Assembly (NCBI RefSeq): GCF_003259505.1
Contig: NZ_QLLK01000008.1
Coordinates: 62,001 to 126,000 of the forward strand
From: Algoriphagus yeomjeoni
Lineage (GTDB): Bacteria; Bacteroidota; Bacteroidia; Cytophagales; Cyclobacteriaceae
Direction of reading: 5' to 3'
DNA length: 64,000 nucleotides
Part shown: positions 44,894 through 53,939 of the stretch, piece after piece
How positions within the stretch are numbered: the first letter of the stretch is position 1
How the letters are laid out: the number at the start of each line of letters is the position of its first letter
Made by a program: the position numbers and the translations under genes
Notes under the pieces: generated by a model
The model's input: only the letters and a program-made list of their open reading frames with translations
What the model was told of the DNA's origin: nothing
The model's database searches: none

Positions 44894-47800
44894 TTAGTTC
44901 AATTTGAAATTAAGGTTAAAACCAAAAGATCTAGTGCTTGGAAGGTTACCACCTTCAATACCAGTGTAGTTAATATTTGAACCGAAATTAGCTTCAGGGT
45001 CAATATTCTTAGCTTTACGCATCAGGAAACCAATGTTTCTTCCAACTAGAGATGCACTCAAGCCTTTCAGGACAGGAACATTTCCAAACCATTTTGCAGG
45101 GAAAGTATAACCTAAAGTCAATTGTCTCAATTTGATGAAATCACCATCTACGACGCTGGTACTAGTTACATTCTGTGCTAGCGCTTGGTAGTAAGCCTGA
45201 GCTGGAGCTGTTACACCTCCATTTGTCACACCTGATTCTCTACCTTCAAGAGTGATTTGGTTAAGACCTCTGAAAATTGAGTAAAACTCAGTTGCAGAAA
45301 GCACTTTGTTACCGTAGTTATAGTCTATCAAGAAGGAGAAAGAAACACCTTTGTAATTAAATTCGTTATTCCATCCACCATATAGAGTTGGTAATACTGA
45401 GCCCATATTGATTAATTCTCCACGAACAGGAAGTCCTGCCTCGCTTACCATGATGCTTCCATCAGCATTGTATGCGTAATCATAAGCTCTGATCTGAGGT
45501 CCAGGCTCGCCTACTACATAAGAAGTGATAGCATTTCCAAGTGTACCTCTATTTTGACCCAAGTTGATTGGATTGTTATTAGGGTCAGTACTTAGTATTT
45601 CACTCTTAACACTCGATAAGTTGAATGAAGACTTCCAGAAGAAGTTTGGAGTTTGGATAGGCGTACCAGTCACTAAAACTTCCAAACCTTTGTTACTGGT
45701 AGAACCAGTTGCAACTACAGAGCTATTGAAACCAGAAGTTATACTTAGGTTGGCATTCATGATCTCGTTATGCGTCTCCTTCTCATAATAAGCAATATCA
45801 AAACCTAAACGGTTATTGAAAAAGCTCAAATCAACGCCTAACTCTAATTCACTAGTTGTAAACGGCTTAAGGTTCAAATTAGGAAGAGATAAAGGAGATG
45901 ATCCAGCTGGAATTCCATTATAAGAGTTTGCAGAATTATAATAGAATGTACTTTGGTAAGCGTCAAATGGCTCACCACTGGTCACAGCGTAAGAAGCTCT
46001 AACCTTACCAAAATCCAAAGCAGGCATATCGATCAACTGATCAAACACAAATGCAGCGGCAACTGATGGTGAAAATATACTGTTGTTGTCTGTAGGTAAT
46101 GTACTATACACATCATATCTACCTGTAGTTGTTAGCGTCAAGATGTTGTTATAGCCGATACCAACTGAATAGTATGCAGACTGAACCTCTCTCTCATTGA
46201 ATCCATAAGATCTGTTGAACGCCTCTACGTTGAATGGAGAATATAAGTAAGGAATTACAAATCGGCTTCCGCCTACTCCTACCGACTCAAATTTGTTATT
46301 TCTTCTATTCGCACCAGCGATAAGATCCAAATTTAACTTACTTGTTAACTCAAAATTAGCACCTAAAATACCGTCGATGTTGGTTTCGACTCTAGTAGAC
46401 TGACCTCTGCCGCCCAGACCGCCTTGTAGATTTGCAGAATATGCAAGTCCAGAAGGATCTACACTAAAGAAGTCATCGTTAGAAGCATCGTTACCAAAGC
46501 GAATCAACGCGTATATATCTTTTGTAAAGCTATATTTCGTAGATAGTGCAGTAATGGTACGCTTTCTTCCGATATCATTTACACCTTGATTTGAGATAAA
46601 ATAAGGGTTAGTCACATAGATATCATCACTAAATACTGTCTCAGCACCAGTATCAGGATTATAGCCAGGAGCAAAAATGCTTTGTCTAATATTTGGAGCA
46701 AGAAGCAAGAAATTGTTTGGGTTCTTAGGACCATCACTTAGGTTAGGCACATTGGTAGATTGCTGATCGGTGTAGTTGATCATGGCAGTTACATTAAACT
46801 TTTCAGTAATGTTTTGTTCCACGTTCAAATTGAGAGATAGTCTATCTACTCCACTATTAGGAACAATTGATTTCGCATCAAGATTGGAAGCTGACATTCT
46901 GAAAGATCCATCCTTACCTAGTCCTTTTGAAATAGATACAGTGTTTGTAAAGTTTGTTCCTGTTCTATAGAAGTCAATGTAACGATCGTTTGACGGAGAA
47001 TATGGATACTGATTTCCATCAAAACCTATCACTTGGCTTCCATCCATCTTAGCACCCCAAGCCAAACGACCAGAAGTCTGAGCGTCTACAGCAGTAGTTG
47101 GCTTCAATCCTCCAACTCCTTGGCCATAAACTTCCTGAAAATCTGTAAAATCTACAGGATTTTCAGCCATTACGTTCATAGTATAAGTTAAAGACCAGTC
47201 GTCGCCCTTTGATCCACTCTTAGTAGTAATCAAAATAACACCGTTTGAAGCTCTGGAACCATAAAGTGCGGATGCAGCCTGCCCTTTCAATACAGTCATA
47301 GTCTCGATGTCATCAGGGCTCAGGTTACCAATACCGTCACCACCATCTGCTCCACCCCATTGTCCAGCCGAACCTCTTTGGGTGTTATCCATTGGGATAC
47401 CATTGATTACATATAAAGGTGATCCAGTACCACTGATACTTGGTAATCCTCTCAACGTGATCTTAGATGTTCCACCTGGTCCACTACTTGTTCCTTTTAC
47501 CACCAAACCAGCAACTCGGCCAGCTAATGAGTTCGCCACGTTCGTTTCGCGCGCAGTAGTTAATGCTTCACTACCTACCTGCGTAACAGAATAACCTAGC
47601 GTTTCTTTGTCCTTGCTGATACCCAATGCAGTTACTACCACTTCTGATAGCTCACTCGCATCTTCCTCTAGCAATACATTTAATTCTGAACGGTTACCAA
47701 CAGGAATTTCCTGTGTAGCATAACCGATAAAGGAAAAAACCAAAACAGAGTTTGGGCCGACTGACAAGGAATACTCACCATCAATATTAGTGGTGGTTCC

Positions 47801-47959
47801 TGTCTGATTACTTTTATCCAGGATAGTAACCCCTGGCATAGGCAAGCCGTCCGTTGCTGCGGTAACGACGCCTTTCAGCACCCTCGTCTGAGCTTGCACA
47901 TTAGCCAGCAGGCCAACGGTCAGAACAAGTGCTAAAGCAATTGATAGAATTTTTTTCAT
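44894..47959 (-). CDS. SusC/RagA TonB-dependent transporter, pair 1
   Basis: A 1021-residue outer-membrane importer. After a signal peptide (1-23) comes a CarboxypepD_reg-like domain (about 27-115: VLKGVVTAATDGLPMPGV, then TGTTTNIDGEYSLSV and FSFIGYATQEI). Next is the SusC-specific ELSEVVVTALG box, then the TonB plug with LRGLPSISGTGSPLYVING and the ILKGQAASALYGSRASNGVILITTK-like motif (here split by KG). A 22-strand barrel ends in FGFNLNFKLN. It drives ligand import with TonB. It is directly followed by its SusD partner. A 10-bp hairpin sits in its upstream leader. Confidence 0.96.
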   Translation of the reverse strand: MKKILSIALALVLTVGLLANVQAQTRVLKGVVTAATDGLPMPGVTILDKSNQTGTTTNIDGEYSLSVGPNSVLVFSFIGYATQEIPVGNRSELNVLLEEDASELSEVVVTALGISKDKETLGYSVTQVGSEALTTARETNVANSLAGRVAGLVVKGTSSGPGGTSKITLRGLPSISGTGSPLYVINGIPMDNTQRGSAGQWGGADGGDGIGNLSPDDIETMTVLKGQAASALYGSRASNGVILITTKSGSKGDDWSLTYTMNVMAENPVDFTDFQEVYGQGVGGLKPTTAVDAQTSGRLAWGAKMDGSQVIGFDGNQYPYSPSNDRYIDFYRTGTNFTNTVSISKGLGKDGSFRMSASNLDAKSIVPNSGVDRLSLNLNVEQNITEKFNVTAMINYTDQQSTNVPNLSDGPKNPNNFLLLAPNIRQSIFAPGYNPDTGAETVFSDDIYVTNPYFISNQGVNDIGRKRTITALSTKYSFTKDIYALIRFGNDASNDDFFSVDPSGLAYSANLQGGLGGRGQSTRVETNIDGILGANFELTSKLNLDLIAGANRRNNKFESVGVGGSRFVIPYLYSPFNVEAFNRSYGFNEREVQSAYYSVGIGYNNILTLTTTGRYDVYSTLPTDNNSIFSPSVAAAFVFDQLIDMPALDFGKVRASYAVTSGEPFDAYQSTFYYNSANSYNGIPAGSSPLSLPNLNLKPFTTSELELGVDLSFFNNRLGFDIAYYEKETHNEIMNANLSITSGFNSSVVATGSTSNKGLEVLVTGTPIQTPNFFWKSSFNLSSVKSEILSTDPNNNPINLGQNRGTLGNAITSYVVGEPGPQIRAYDYAYNADGSIMVSEAGLPVRGELINMGSVLPTLYGGWNNEFNYKGVSFSFLIDYNYGNKVLSATEFYSIFRGLNQITLEGRESGVTNGGVTAPAQAYYQALAQNVTSTSVVDGDFIKLRQLTLGYTFPAKWFGNVPVLKGLSASLVGRNIGFLMRKAKNIDPEANFGSNINYTGIEGGNLPSTRSFGFNLNFKLN

Positions 47960-48089
47960 AGTTTGAAAATAGTTGTTAGAAATAAAATGATTTTGCTAAT
48001 CGTGCACCAACACACACCTCTGCGCACTAGAGGGCCATTCATTACCAGTAATTCAGTCTAGTAGGATAATAAAAACTCTTAAAATAATG

Positions 48090-48112
48090 CCTCATCAAAT
48101 TTTTTGATGAGG
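48090..48112. promoter_or_regulatory. Perfect hairpin upstream of SusC1
   Basis: A perfect 10-bp inverted repeat (48090-48099 with 48103-48112) has a 3-nt loop. It lies about 130-150 bp before the SusC1 ATG. No T-run follows on the minus strand, which argues for an operator or a leader structure rather than a terminator. Confidence 0.5.
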
Positions 48113-48447
48113 AAATTTGAATACAGTTCCTAAAGCTAAAAAAAACAACTCTCTATCAAAAAAATTTAAGTGATTTTTTCTTTAAATATAATAGCACTTA
48201 GTAGAAAAAATTTAATAAGTAGCCGAATTAGCAGAAAATTTGAGCGACCGCCCTAATTGTTTTAATGCTTTTTATTTCTCAATCCAAAAGATTTTAAATA
48301 TGTAGGTTAAGAAGATAAGAAAATTCCTAAAACACCTTTTTTTCAGTTTCTGCCTACTGTGCATTTCGCATAGAAAAAAAGGTCGTTTTATCAGAAATCA
48401 GGAAGTCTATAGGACTTAATCTTAAGAAGCCAAAATTTTCATAATCC

Positions 48448-48480
48448 AAAAAAAAAGACCTCTCAAACAAATGAGAAGCC
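48448..48480 (-). terminator. Terminator after SusD2
   Basis: A 9-bp stem (48457-48465 with 48472-48480, two G-T wobbles), a 6-nt loop and nine T on the minus strand (plus A 48448-48456) lie 28 bp past the SusD2 stop. Confidence 0.75.
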
Positions 48481-48508
48481 TTTTCCAATTAATAAACCCA
48501 ATCTATTA

Positions 48509-50098
48509 TTAATTCATATCCCAGAAAACTGTGTTGTTCAATTTATCTTGAGGCTGAACTTCAGAATAGTTCTCCAAATTGTAAGTCTGCTCTGACCCTG
48601 GATACATCCAACGTAATGGAGGAAGGCTCTGCTGGTTTGAATTATCAACCCAGAAATCTAATTCCACTTTACCTAGACGTCTTAATTCATTCCAGTTTTC
48701 ATTTGACTGAACGACATTGAAGTGTAGCCATTTCTGGTCTGCGATGAGGGATAATTTGTCATCCATTCCAGAAGCAGCATCCCAAGAAATTCCATCCATT
48801 GACAAGTAACTGTTTATAGCATCATCTGTTGGTTCTATAGGAGCAGCTGATTCTGCATTGTTACTGATATCTCTCAGATATACATAGAACCCAATTGATT
48901 GCTTAATTGCTTCTTCGTAGTGCATTTTTGCCATAGCCTCTTGACCTTCTTTCAGGTAAAATTCTGCTGCCATCAAATGAACTTCTGACGCAGTAATAAG
49001 GATACCCGGAAAGTATTGGTTTCTACTGATGGTTGAGAAATTGTAGAGACTTAAAGTTTGGGTCAATACTAAAGCGTTTTGGTCGGTAGGATTCATCAAA
49101 GGATCTAGACCCAAATATTCTCCATTCGCATTCAAACCTGGCTGGAATACATAAGTCAATCTAGGATCATCATTATTAACCATATGATTCAAAATTGCTT
49201 CTCCAGCAATATTACCGTTCCAATCTTCTAAACCACTGCGAAAATCATTTGCTCCAATCACTGTACCTAAGGAGAAGATATCCCACATAATATTACTGCC
49301 ATTATCTGCCACTATAGGAAATTGTGTAGAGTTGGATAAAATTGCAGCAATTTCTGATTTAGCTCTGCCGCTGAATTCACTAGTACCACTTACTCTTGTC
49401 AACATTTTCAATCTTAAGGAGTTAACATATCTTCTCCACATATTAACATCTCCGTTATTGATTAAATCCTGAGTTTTAAATTCTACTGTAGTAGCAGGGT
49501 TAATCTGTAACGAGCTAAGTTCTGTAGCAAAACCAGCTAAATCATCTAACATAGTAGTGTAGATATCAGTGGCCTTATCATAACTCGCATAGGATTTTGA
49601 ATAATCACCCCCATTAATGCTCAACATACCAGCTTCTGACCAAGGAATATCACCATGTAAATCCACCATTTGCTGAGTATGATCATAGAAGTAAGTTGCA
49701 GCAGCTATCATAAATACACGGTTGTCTGCCTTTTTCTCATCAGATAATCCATTGTATACTTTCTGCAACTCTCTATACTGAGCCATAAAGCCGTAGTAGT
49801 TATTCCATTTGTCATTAACAGCTGCAGATCCAGGCACGTATTGGTTTTCAACATTTACCCAGCCTACTGACTGCGTATATCTGTTTGAAGTGATTCTTTT
49901 GATCACAAAATAATCCCAATAGGATGGTAATACTGACTGACGGTTAGACATTATCATTCCCGTAAACTGCTTACCAATTGTAGTCTCCGCAAGCTTGGAT
50001 GGATCTGTATAATCATCCGCAAAATCATCTACTGTACAGCTAGCTAAGCCACTGATTAGTAGTGCATATATAAATATTCTTTTAATATCCATTTTCAT
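48509..50098 (-). CDS. SusD/RagB-family lipoprotein, pair 2
   Basis: A 529-residue lipoprotein: MKMDIKR basic start, hydrophobic core, lipobox GLASC (Cys about 21). The SusD-like_2 body has HGDIPWSEAG near residue 142, a MWRRYVNSLRLKMLTRVSG segment and the C-terminal NWNELRRLGKVELDFW. The sequence is clearly different from SusD1 despite the same family. It would bind ligand over the SusC2 barrel. The start follows the SusC2 stop by 22 bp, so the two form one unit, closed by a terminator. Confidence 0.95.
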   Translation of the reverse strand: MKMDIKRIFIYALLISGLASCTVDDFADDYTDPSKLAETTIGKQFTGMIMSNRQSVLPSYWDYFVIKRITSNRYTQSVGWVNVENQYVPGSAAVNDKWNNYYGFMAQYRELQKVYNGLSDEKKADNRVFMIAAATYFYDHTQQMVDLHGDIPWSEAGMLSINGGDYSKSYASYDKATDIYTTMLDDLAGFATELSSLQINPATTVEFKTQDLINNGDVNMWRRYVNSLRLKMLTRVSGTSEFSGRAKSEIAAILSNSTQFPIVADNGSNIMWDIFSLGTVIGANDFRSGLEDWNGNIAGEAILNHMVNNDDPRLTYVFQPGLNANGEYLGLDPLMNPTDQNALVLTQTLSLYNFSTISRNQYFPGILITASEVHLMAAEFYLKEGQEAMAKMHYEEAIKQSIGFYVYLRDISNNAESAAPIEPTDDAINSYLSMDGISWDAASGMDDKLSLIADQKWLHFNVVQSNENWNELRRLGKVELDFWVDNSNQQSLPPLRWMYPGSEQTYNLENYSEVQPQDKLNNTVFWDMN

Positions 50099-50120
50099 AT
50101 GTTTTTATCTTATCTAACTA

Positions 50121-53100
50121 TTAGAATCTAGCTGTTAACATCACACCCCATGTTCTGGTAGCTGGGTTTGTACCCGCACTAGTCAACGTCTGCGTCCATC
50201 TAGATCCTCCAGTTAATACTTCTGGATCTAGGTCTTTGATATTTCTATATAAGAAAAACAAGTTTCTGCCATATACTGAAATATTCACATTAGATGCGCC
50301 GATCTTAGAAGTGATGTTATTTGGAATAGTATATGCCAATGACAATTCTCTCATTTTGATGTAATCGTTGTCCTGGATATACAATTCATATCTAGACTGG
50401 CTATACTGAGGACCACCCCAGTTGTAAGTATTCCAATAGTAGAATGCCTGAGATACTACATTTGAGTTAGTTGACCCATCAGCGACAACACCGTCCATTA
50501 ACATACCATCATGGTAAACCGTCTCCCCATTTGGACCTTGCGCTGTAGAATGAGGTACTTGAATTCCTTGACCATTAGCGTTCTGATAGTAAGCCAATCC
50601 TCCGCTTGCCTCATCCATATTATTCAAGCTTTCTTCAGTAAGACCACGGCTTATCATCCAGTTTATACCTGTAGGCATTACACTGCCACCGATCTGGAAA
50701 TCCATTGCTGCATATAGAGTGAAGTTTTTATACTTGAAATCGTTGATAATTCCACCTACTGCATCTGGCATTGCATTACCAACCTGTACCCAATTTTGAT
50801 CATCAATCTTGTATAAGCCATTCGGCTGAACAATTTTATTACCATTATCATCTAGTGCTATTGGTCTTGCATAAAAATCACCCATGGGTCTACCAACCAC
50901 TGATCTAAGTTGAGCAGCGTTTCCATCGTAATCAGCATGTAGCAGCTCTGTGGCATTGTTTGCAAGTTGTTCAACTTTGTTTACGTTTCTAGCCAAGTTG
51001 ACAACTAGGTTCCACTGGAAGTTAGGCGTAGCCATGATGTCACCTCTCAACTGAACTTCAACACCAGTATTTCTAAGGGTACCAATATTTGTCAATACAG
51101 AAGTTGCACCGGATGTGGCAGGAAGTGTCAACGGCAAGATCTGGTCACGGATCTGGGCATTATAATAAGAGATATCTATACCGAATCTGTTATTGAAGAA
51201 CCTGGTATCCAGACCGAATTCAAATTCGTGTTTCTGCTCAGGTTTGATGCCGTCATTACCAAAAGAAGATGACAAATTAGTATATAATACGTTAGCACCA
51301 CCTGGCTGCTGTACACCCAAAGAGTTTTGGTTGTAAGCAATATTGGCTCTGTAGATATCTGGATAGTTACCTACAATCCCCCAAGATCCTCTTAATTTCG
51401 AGAAAGTGATGAATTCAGGCAACTTAACAGCATCAGATAGAGCAAAAGCAGTATTAACTGATGGATAGATGAAAGCATTGTTGTCAGGATTCATAGTAGA
51501 GATTCTATCTCTACGGATTGTACCTTCTACAAACCAAACCCCTTTATAGTCTAAATTTACAGTACCTAAATATGCATCAATCGTTCTGAATTGACGACTA
51601 GAACCATTATTAGGGATATTTGTCGAAGCAACAATGTCAAAAAGATTCTCAGTACTCAGACCTCCGTTGGTACTTCTACTAATGCTACTGAATTTTTCAG
51701 TTCTAGCAGTATAGCCTGCCATTGCACCTATAGAAATATCTTCAGTGATTGCTTTCTTATAATTTAGCATTATGTCTCCATATAATATGCTAAACAATTC
51801 TGTATTCATTCCAAAGCCACCAGAAGGACCAAATGCTAAAGGTCTTTCTGAGAAATTACTGTTTTCACTATATCTATTAGTAAAATCAGTAGATATACGA
51901 GCTCTAAGATTCAAATCATTGGTTATTTCGAATGTATTAGTCAAACTACCAATTACACGATTACTTACCTCAGAAGATAGATTTTTGTTAACTCGCCATA
52001 CATAATCTGCAATATCTCCTCTGAATCCATTTCCAGTAATATTTTCTTCAGGAGTCAAGCTTTGGCCGTTACCGGTTACAAATCTATAACCTCTACTAGT
52101 CTGATATCTATCTAAGTACCAAGCTCCATTATCAAAACGAGTCATCATTCCGCCAAAATTGTTAATCATTCGATCAATAGAGTATGGACGGTTTTTAGTG
52201 TTCTGATTAATGTAATTAATCATCAAATCGGTCTTCAGTCTTTTATTTACTTGATAGCTAGAATTAAGGTTTAAAATATTCTTGCTGTTTTTAGAATTCA
52301 AACTTAAAGCCTCATTGTCCTGACGAGTCAGAGAAAGACGAAAGTTTGATTTCTCTGTTGAGTTAGCAATGGATACGTTCACCTGAGAACTTACCGGATC
52401 ATTAAATAGTGCAGAATAATTATCTTCTTGGGCCACATATGGTCTAGCAATCCCATCCCAAGCAATCATAGGCTGGCCATCAAATGCCGGTCCATAGTTG
52501 GTAGTGGTGTTAGGAACTGTCCTCTGGCCACCAGCTGTATAATTAAATCCGTCTTCAGCCTGTCCCAAATTCTGAATATGAGATGGCATTCCTGGACCTC
52601 TTACATTCTGGTATCGAGGTAAATAAGCAATATTATCAACAGAGTAATTTGTATTGAAATCAACCTGCATTCCATTTTTTCCCGCTTTACCTTTTTTAGT
52701 AGTAATCAGGACCACACCATTAACAGCTTCGGAACCATAAAGTGCTGCAGCAGAAGCTCCTTTCAATATGGAGATGTTATCAATGTCTGCTGGGTTGATA
52801 TCCAGCAAACCATTACCTCTCAAACGCTGATCTCCCCAATAGTTATTATTGGATACTTCCTCATTTCGGATAGGAACTCCATCCAAAACGATTAGAGGCT
52901 GACTTTTACCTGTGATCGAGTTAATACCACGAATTTGAATATTAACTGGAGAAGTTGCTCCACCTGCTCCGCTTTGAATCCTTACACCAGGAGCTTTTCC
53001 ATATAATGACGATGCAACGTTTGGGTTACCTACTTTCACTAACGCGTCTGCCTTTATTACACTACTAGCGTACCCTAGAGATTTTTCTTCTTTGTCCACG

Positions 53101-53438
53101 CCGAATGCAGATACGACAAATTCAGAAAGCTCACTTTCATTCTCCTTTAACGAGATATTGATTATCGATTGATTGCCAACCGTAACCTCTTGAGTTGAAT
53201 ACCCAATGAAAGAAAAAACTAGTACCGAATTAGGCCCTACTGAAATAGAATACTCACCATCTACATTTGTAGTGGTACCGGTCTGATTTGTCTTATCCAA
53301 GACTGTGACACCAGGCATAGGGAGACCATCCTCTTGGACAGTAACTACTCCCGTTAAGATTCGCTTTTGAGCATGAGCTGTCACCGTGAGGGCCAACATC
53401 ACAATCAAAGTAAATGCAATTGATAAAAATTTTTTCAT
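50121..53438 (-). CDS. SusC/RagA TonB-dependent transporter, pair 2
   Basis: A 1105-residue SusC-type importer. Signal peptide 1-23, then a CarboxypepD_reg-like domain almost identical in layout to that of SusC1 (DGLPMPGVTVLDKTNQTGTT, then GPNSVLVFSFIGYSTQEV). The plug has IQIRGINSITGKSQPLIVLDG and ILKGASAAALYGSEAVNGV, and the barrel ends TWGVMLTARF. The barrels of SusC1 and SusC2 differ considerably, so the two pairs probably take different but related ligands. The strongly shared N-terminal domain suggests duplication or gene conversion there. It lies immediately upstream of SusD2. Confidence 0.96.
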   Translation of the reverse strand: MKKFLSIAFTLIVMLALTVTAHAQKRILTGVVTVQEDGLPMPGVTVLDKTNQTGTTTNVDGEYSISVGPNSVLVFSFIGYSTQEVTVGNQSIINISLKENESELSEFVVSAFGVDKEEKSLGYASSVIKADALVKVGNPNVASSLYGKAPGVRIQSGAGGATSPVNIQIRGINSITGKSQPLIVLDGVPIRNEEVSNNNYWGDQRLRGNGLLDINPADIDNISILKGASAAALYGSEAVNGVVLITTKKGKAGKNGMQVDFNTNYSVDNIAYLPRYQNVRGPGMPSHIQNLGQAEDGFNYTAGGQRTVPNTTTNYGPAFDGQPMIAWDGIARPYVAQEDNYSALFNDPVSSQVNVSIANSTEKSNFRLSLTRQDNEALSLNSKNSKNILNLNSSYQVNKRLKTDLMINYINQNTKNRPYSIDRMINNFGGMMTRFDNGAWYLDRYQTSRGYRFVTGNGQSLTPEENITGNGFRGDIADYVWRVNKNLSSEVSNRVIGSLTNTFEITNDLNLRARISTDFTNRYSENSNFSERPLAFGPSGGFGMNTELFSILYGDIMLNYKKAITEDISIGAMAGYTARTEKFSSISRSTNGGLSTENLFDIVASTNIPNNGSSRQFRTIDAYLGTVNLDYKGVWFVEGTIRRDRISTMNPDNNAFIYPSVNTAFALSDAVKLPEFITFSKLRGSWGIVGNYPDIYRANIAYNQNSLGVQQPGGANVLYTNLSSSFGNDGIKPEQKHEFEFGLDTRFFNNRFGIDISYYNAQIRDQILPLTLPATSGATSVLTNIGTLRNTGVEVQLRGDIMATPNFQWNLVVNLARNVNKVEQLANNATELLHADYDGNAAQLRSVVGRPMGDFYARPIALDDNGNKIVQPNGLYKIDDQNWVQVGNAMPDAVGGIINDFKYKNFTLYAAMDFQIGGSVMPTGINWMISRGLTEESLNNMDEASGGLAYYQNANGQGIQVPHSTAQGPNGETVYHDGMLMDGVVADGSTNSNVVSQAFYYWNTYNWGGPQYSQSRYELYIQDNDYIKMRELSLAYTIPNNITSKIGASNVNISVYGRNLFFLYRNIKDLDPEVLTGGSRWTQTLTSAGTNPATRTWGVMLTARF

Positions 53439-53480
53439 AGCTGGTAATTTGAGGTTAGCAATAAAAACTTGAAGTCATTC

Positions 53481-53505
53481 TCCATCGGCCGACTTTCGGG
53501 ATGGA
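53481..53505. promoter_or_regulatory. Bulged hairpin in SusC2 leader
   Basis: Six base pairs (53481-53486 with 53500-53505), a two-base bulge, then four more pairs (53489-53492 with 53496-53499) and a 3-nt loop. It lies 43 bp before the SusC2 ATG and could influence leader RNA translation or stability. Confidence 0.4.
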
Positions 53506-53889
53506 TTAACGGTAAATGATGTTCCATACTAGTTTAATTTGGGGGTTTATGATAAATTTTCTAGTGCCGACTCCCTAACAATTTTCCTATCTACCACTGT
53601 CAAAGATGATTAGCACATCATAAATCTAGAAAAAAGAATTATGTATCAAACACATACATATGTTTTTTTTCTATAAAACTGATGATCTTACTGTATTTTT
53701 TATGTTAAGTAATAAATAAAGAGTACTTTTTTTTCAAAATCGAACAGTAATTCTTTCACTTTTTAACATCATTTTATAAAATGAAATGGTTTTTTTAGAG
53801 CAAGAACACTACTACACTCTTAATTATTTAAAAATGTCCTAAATAGAGGGAGGGGCTTGTTTAAAAAAGTTATATATCTGAGTAAAAAC

Positions 53890-53915
53890 AAAAAAACCGC
53901 CCCTCTCGGGGCGGC
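53890..53915 (-). terminator. Rho-independent terminator of glutamine synthetase
   Basis: A GC-only 7-bp stem (53897-53903 with 53908-53914) and TCTC loop are followed on the minus strand by six or more T (plus A 53891-53896). It lies 25 bp past the stop codon. Confidence 0.88.
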
Positions 53916-53939
53916 TTTGATTAATATTGAAAGTAAAGC

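Larger units (their letters stand above)
47960..48508. other. 549-bp gap between the two SusCD pairs
   Basis: AT-rich DNA with no gene. It contains the leader or promoter of SusC1, including a perfect inverted repeat at 48090-48112, and a terminator for SusD2 at 48457-48480. Between about 48120 and 48440 I see nothing but AT-rich sequence with long A and T runs. No TAnnTTTG match with proper spacing was found for SusC1. Confidence 0.6.
53439..53939. other. 501-bp gap upstream of SusC2
   Basis: AT-rich DNA without a gene. It holds a bulged hairpin at 53481-53505 close to the SusC2 start, an imperfect GTAC-centred AT palindrome at 53718-53731, and the glutamine synthetase terminator at 53890-53915. 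No clean promoter match could be assigned to SusC2. Confidence 0.6.
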
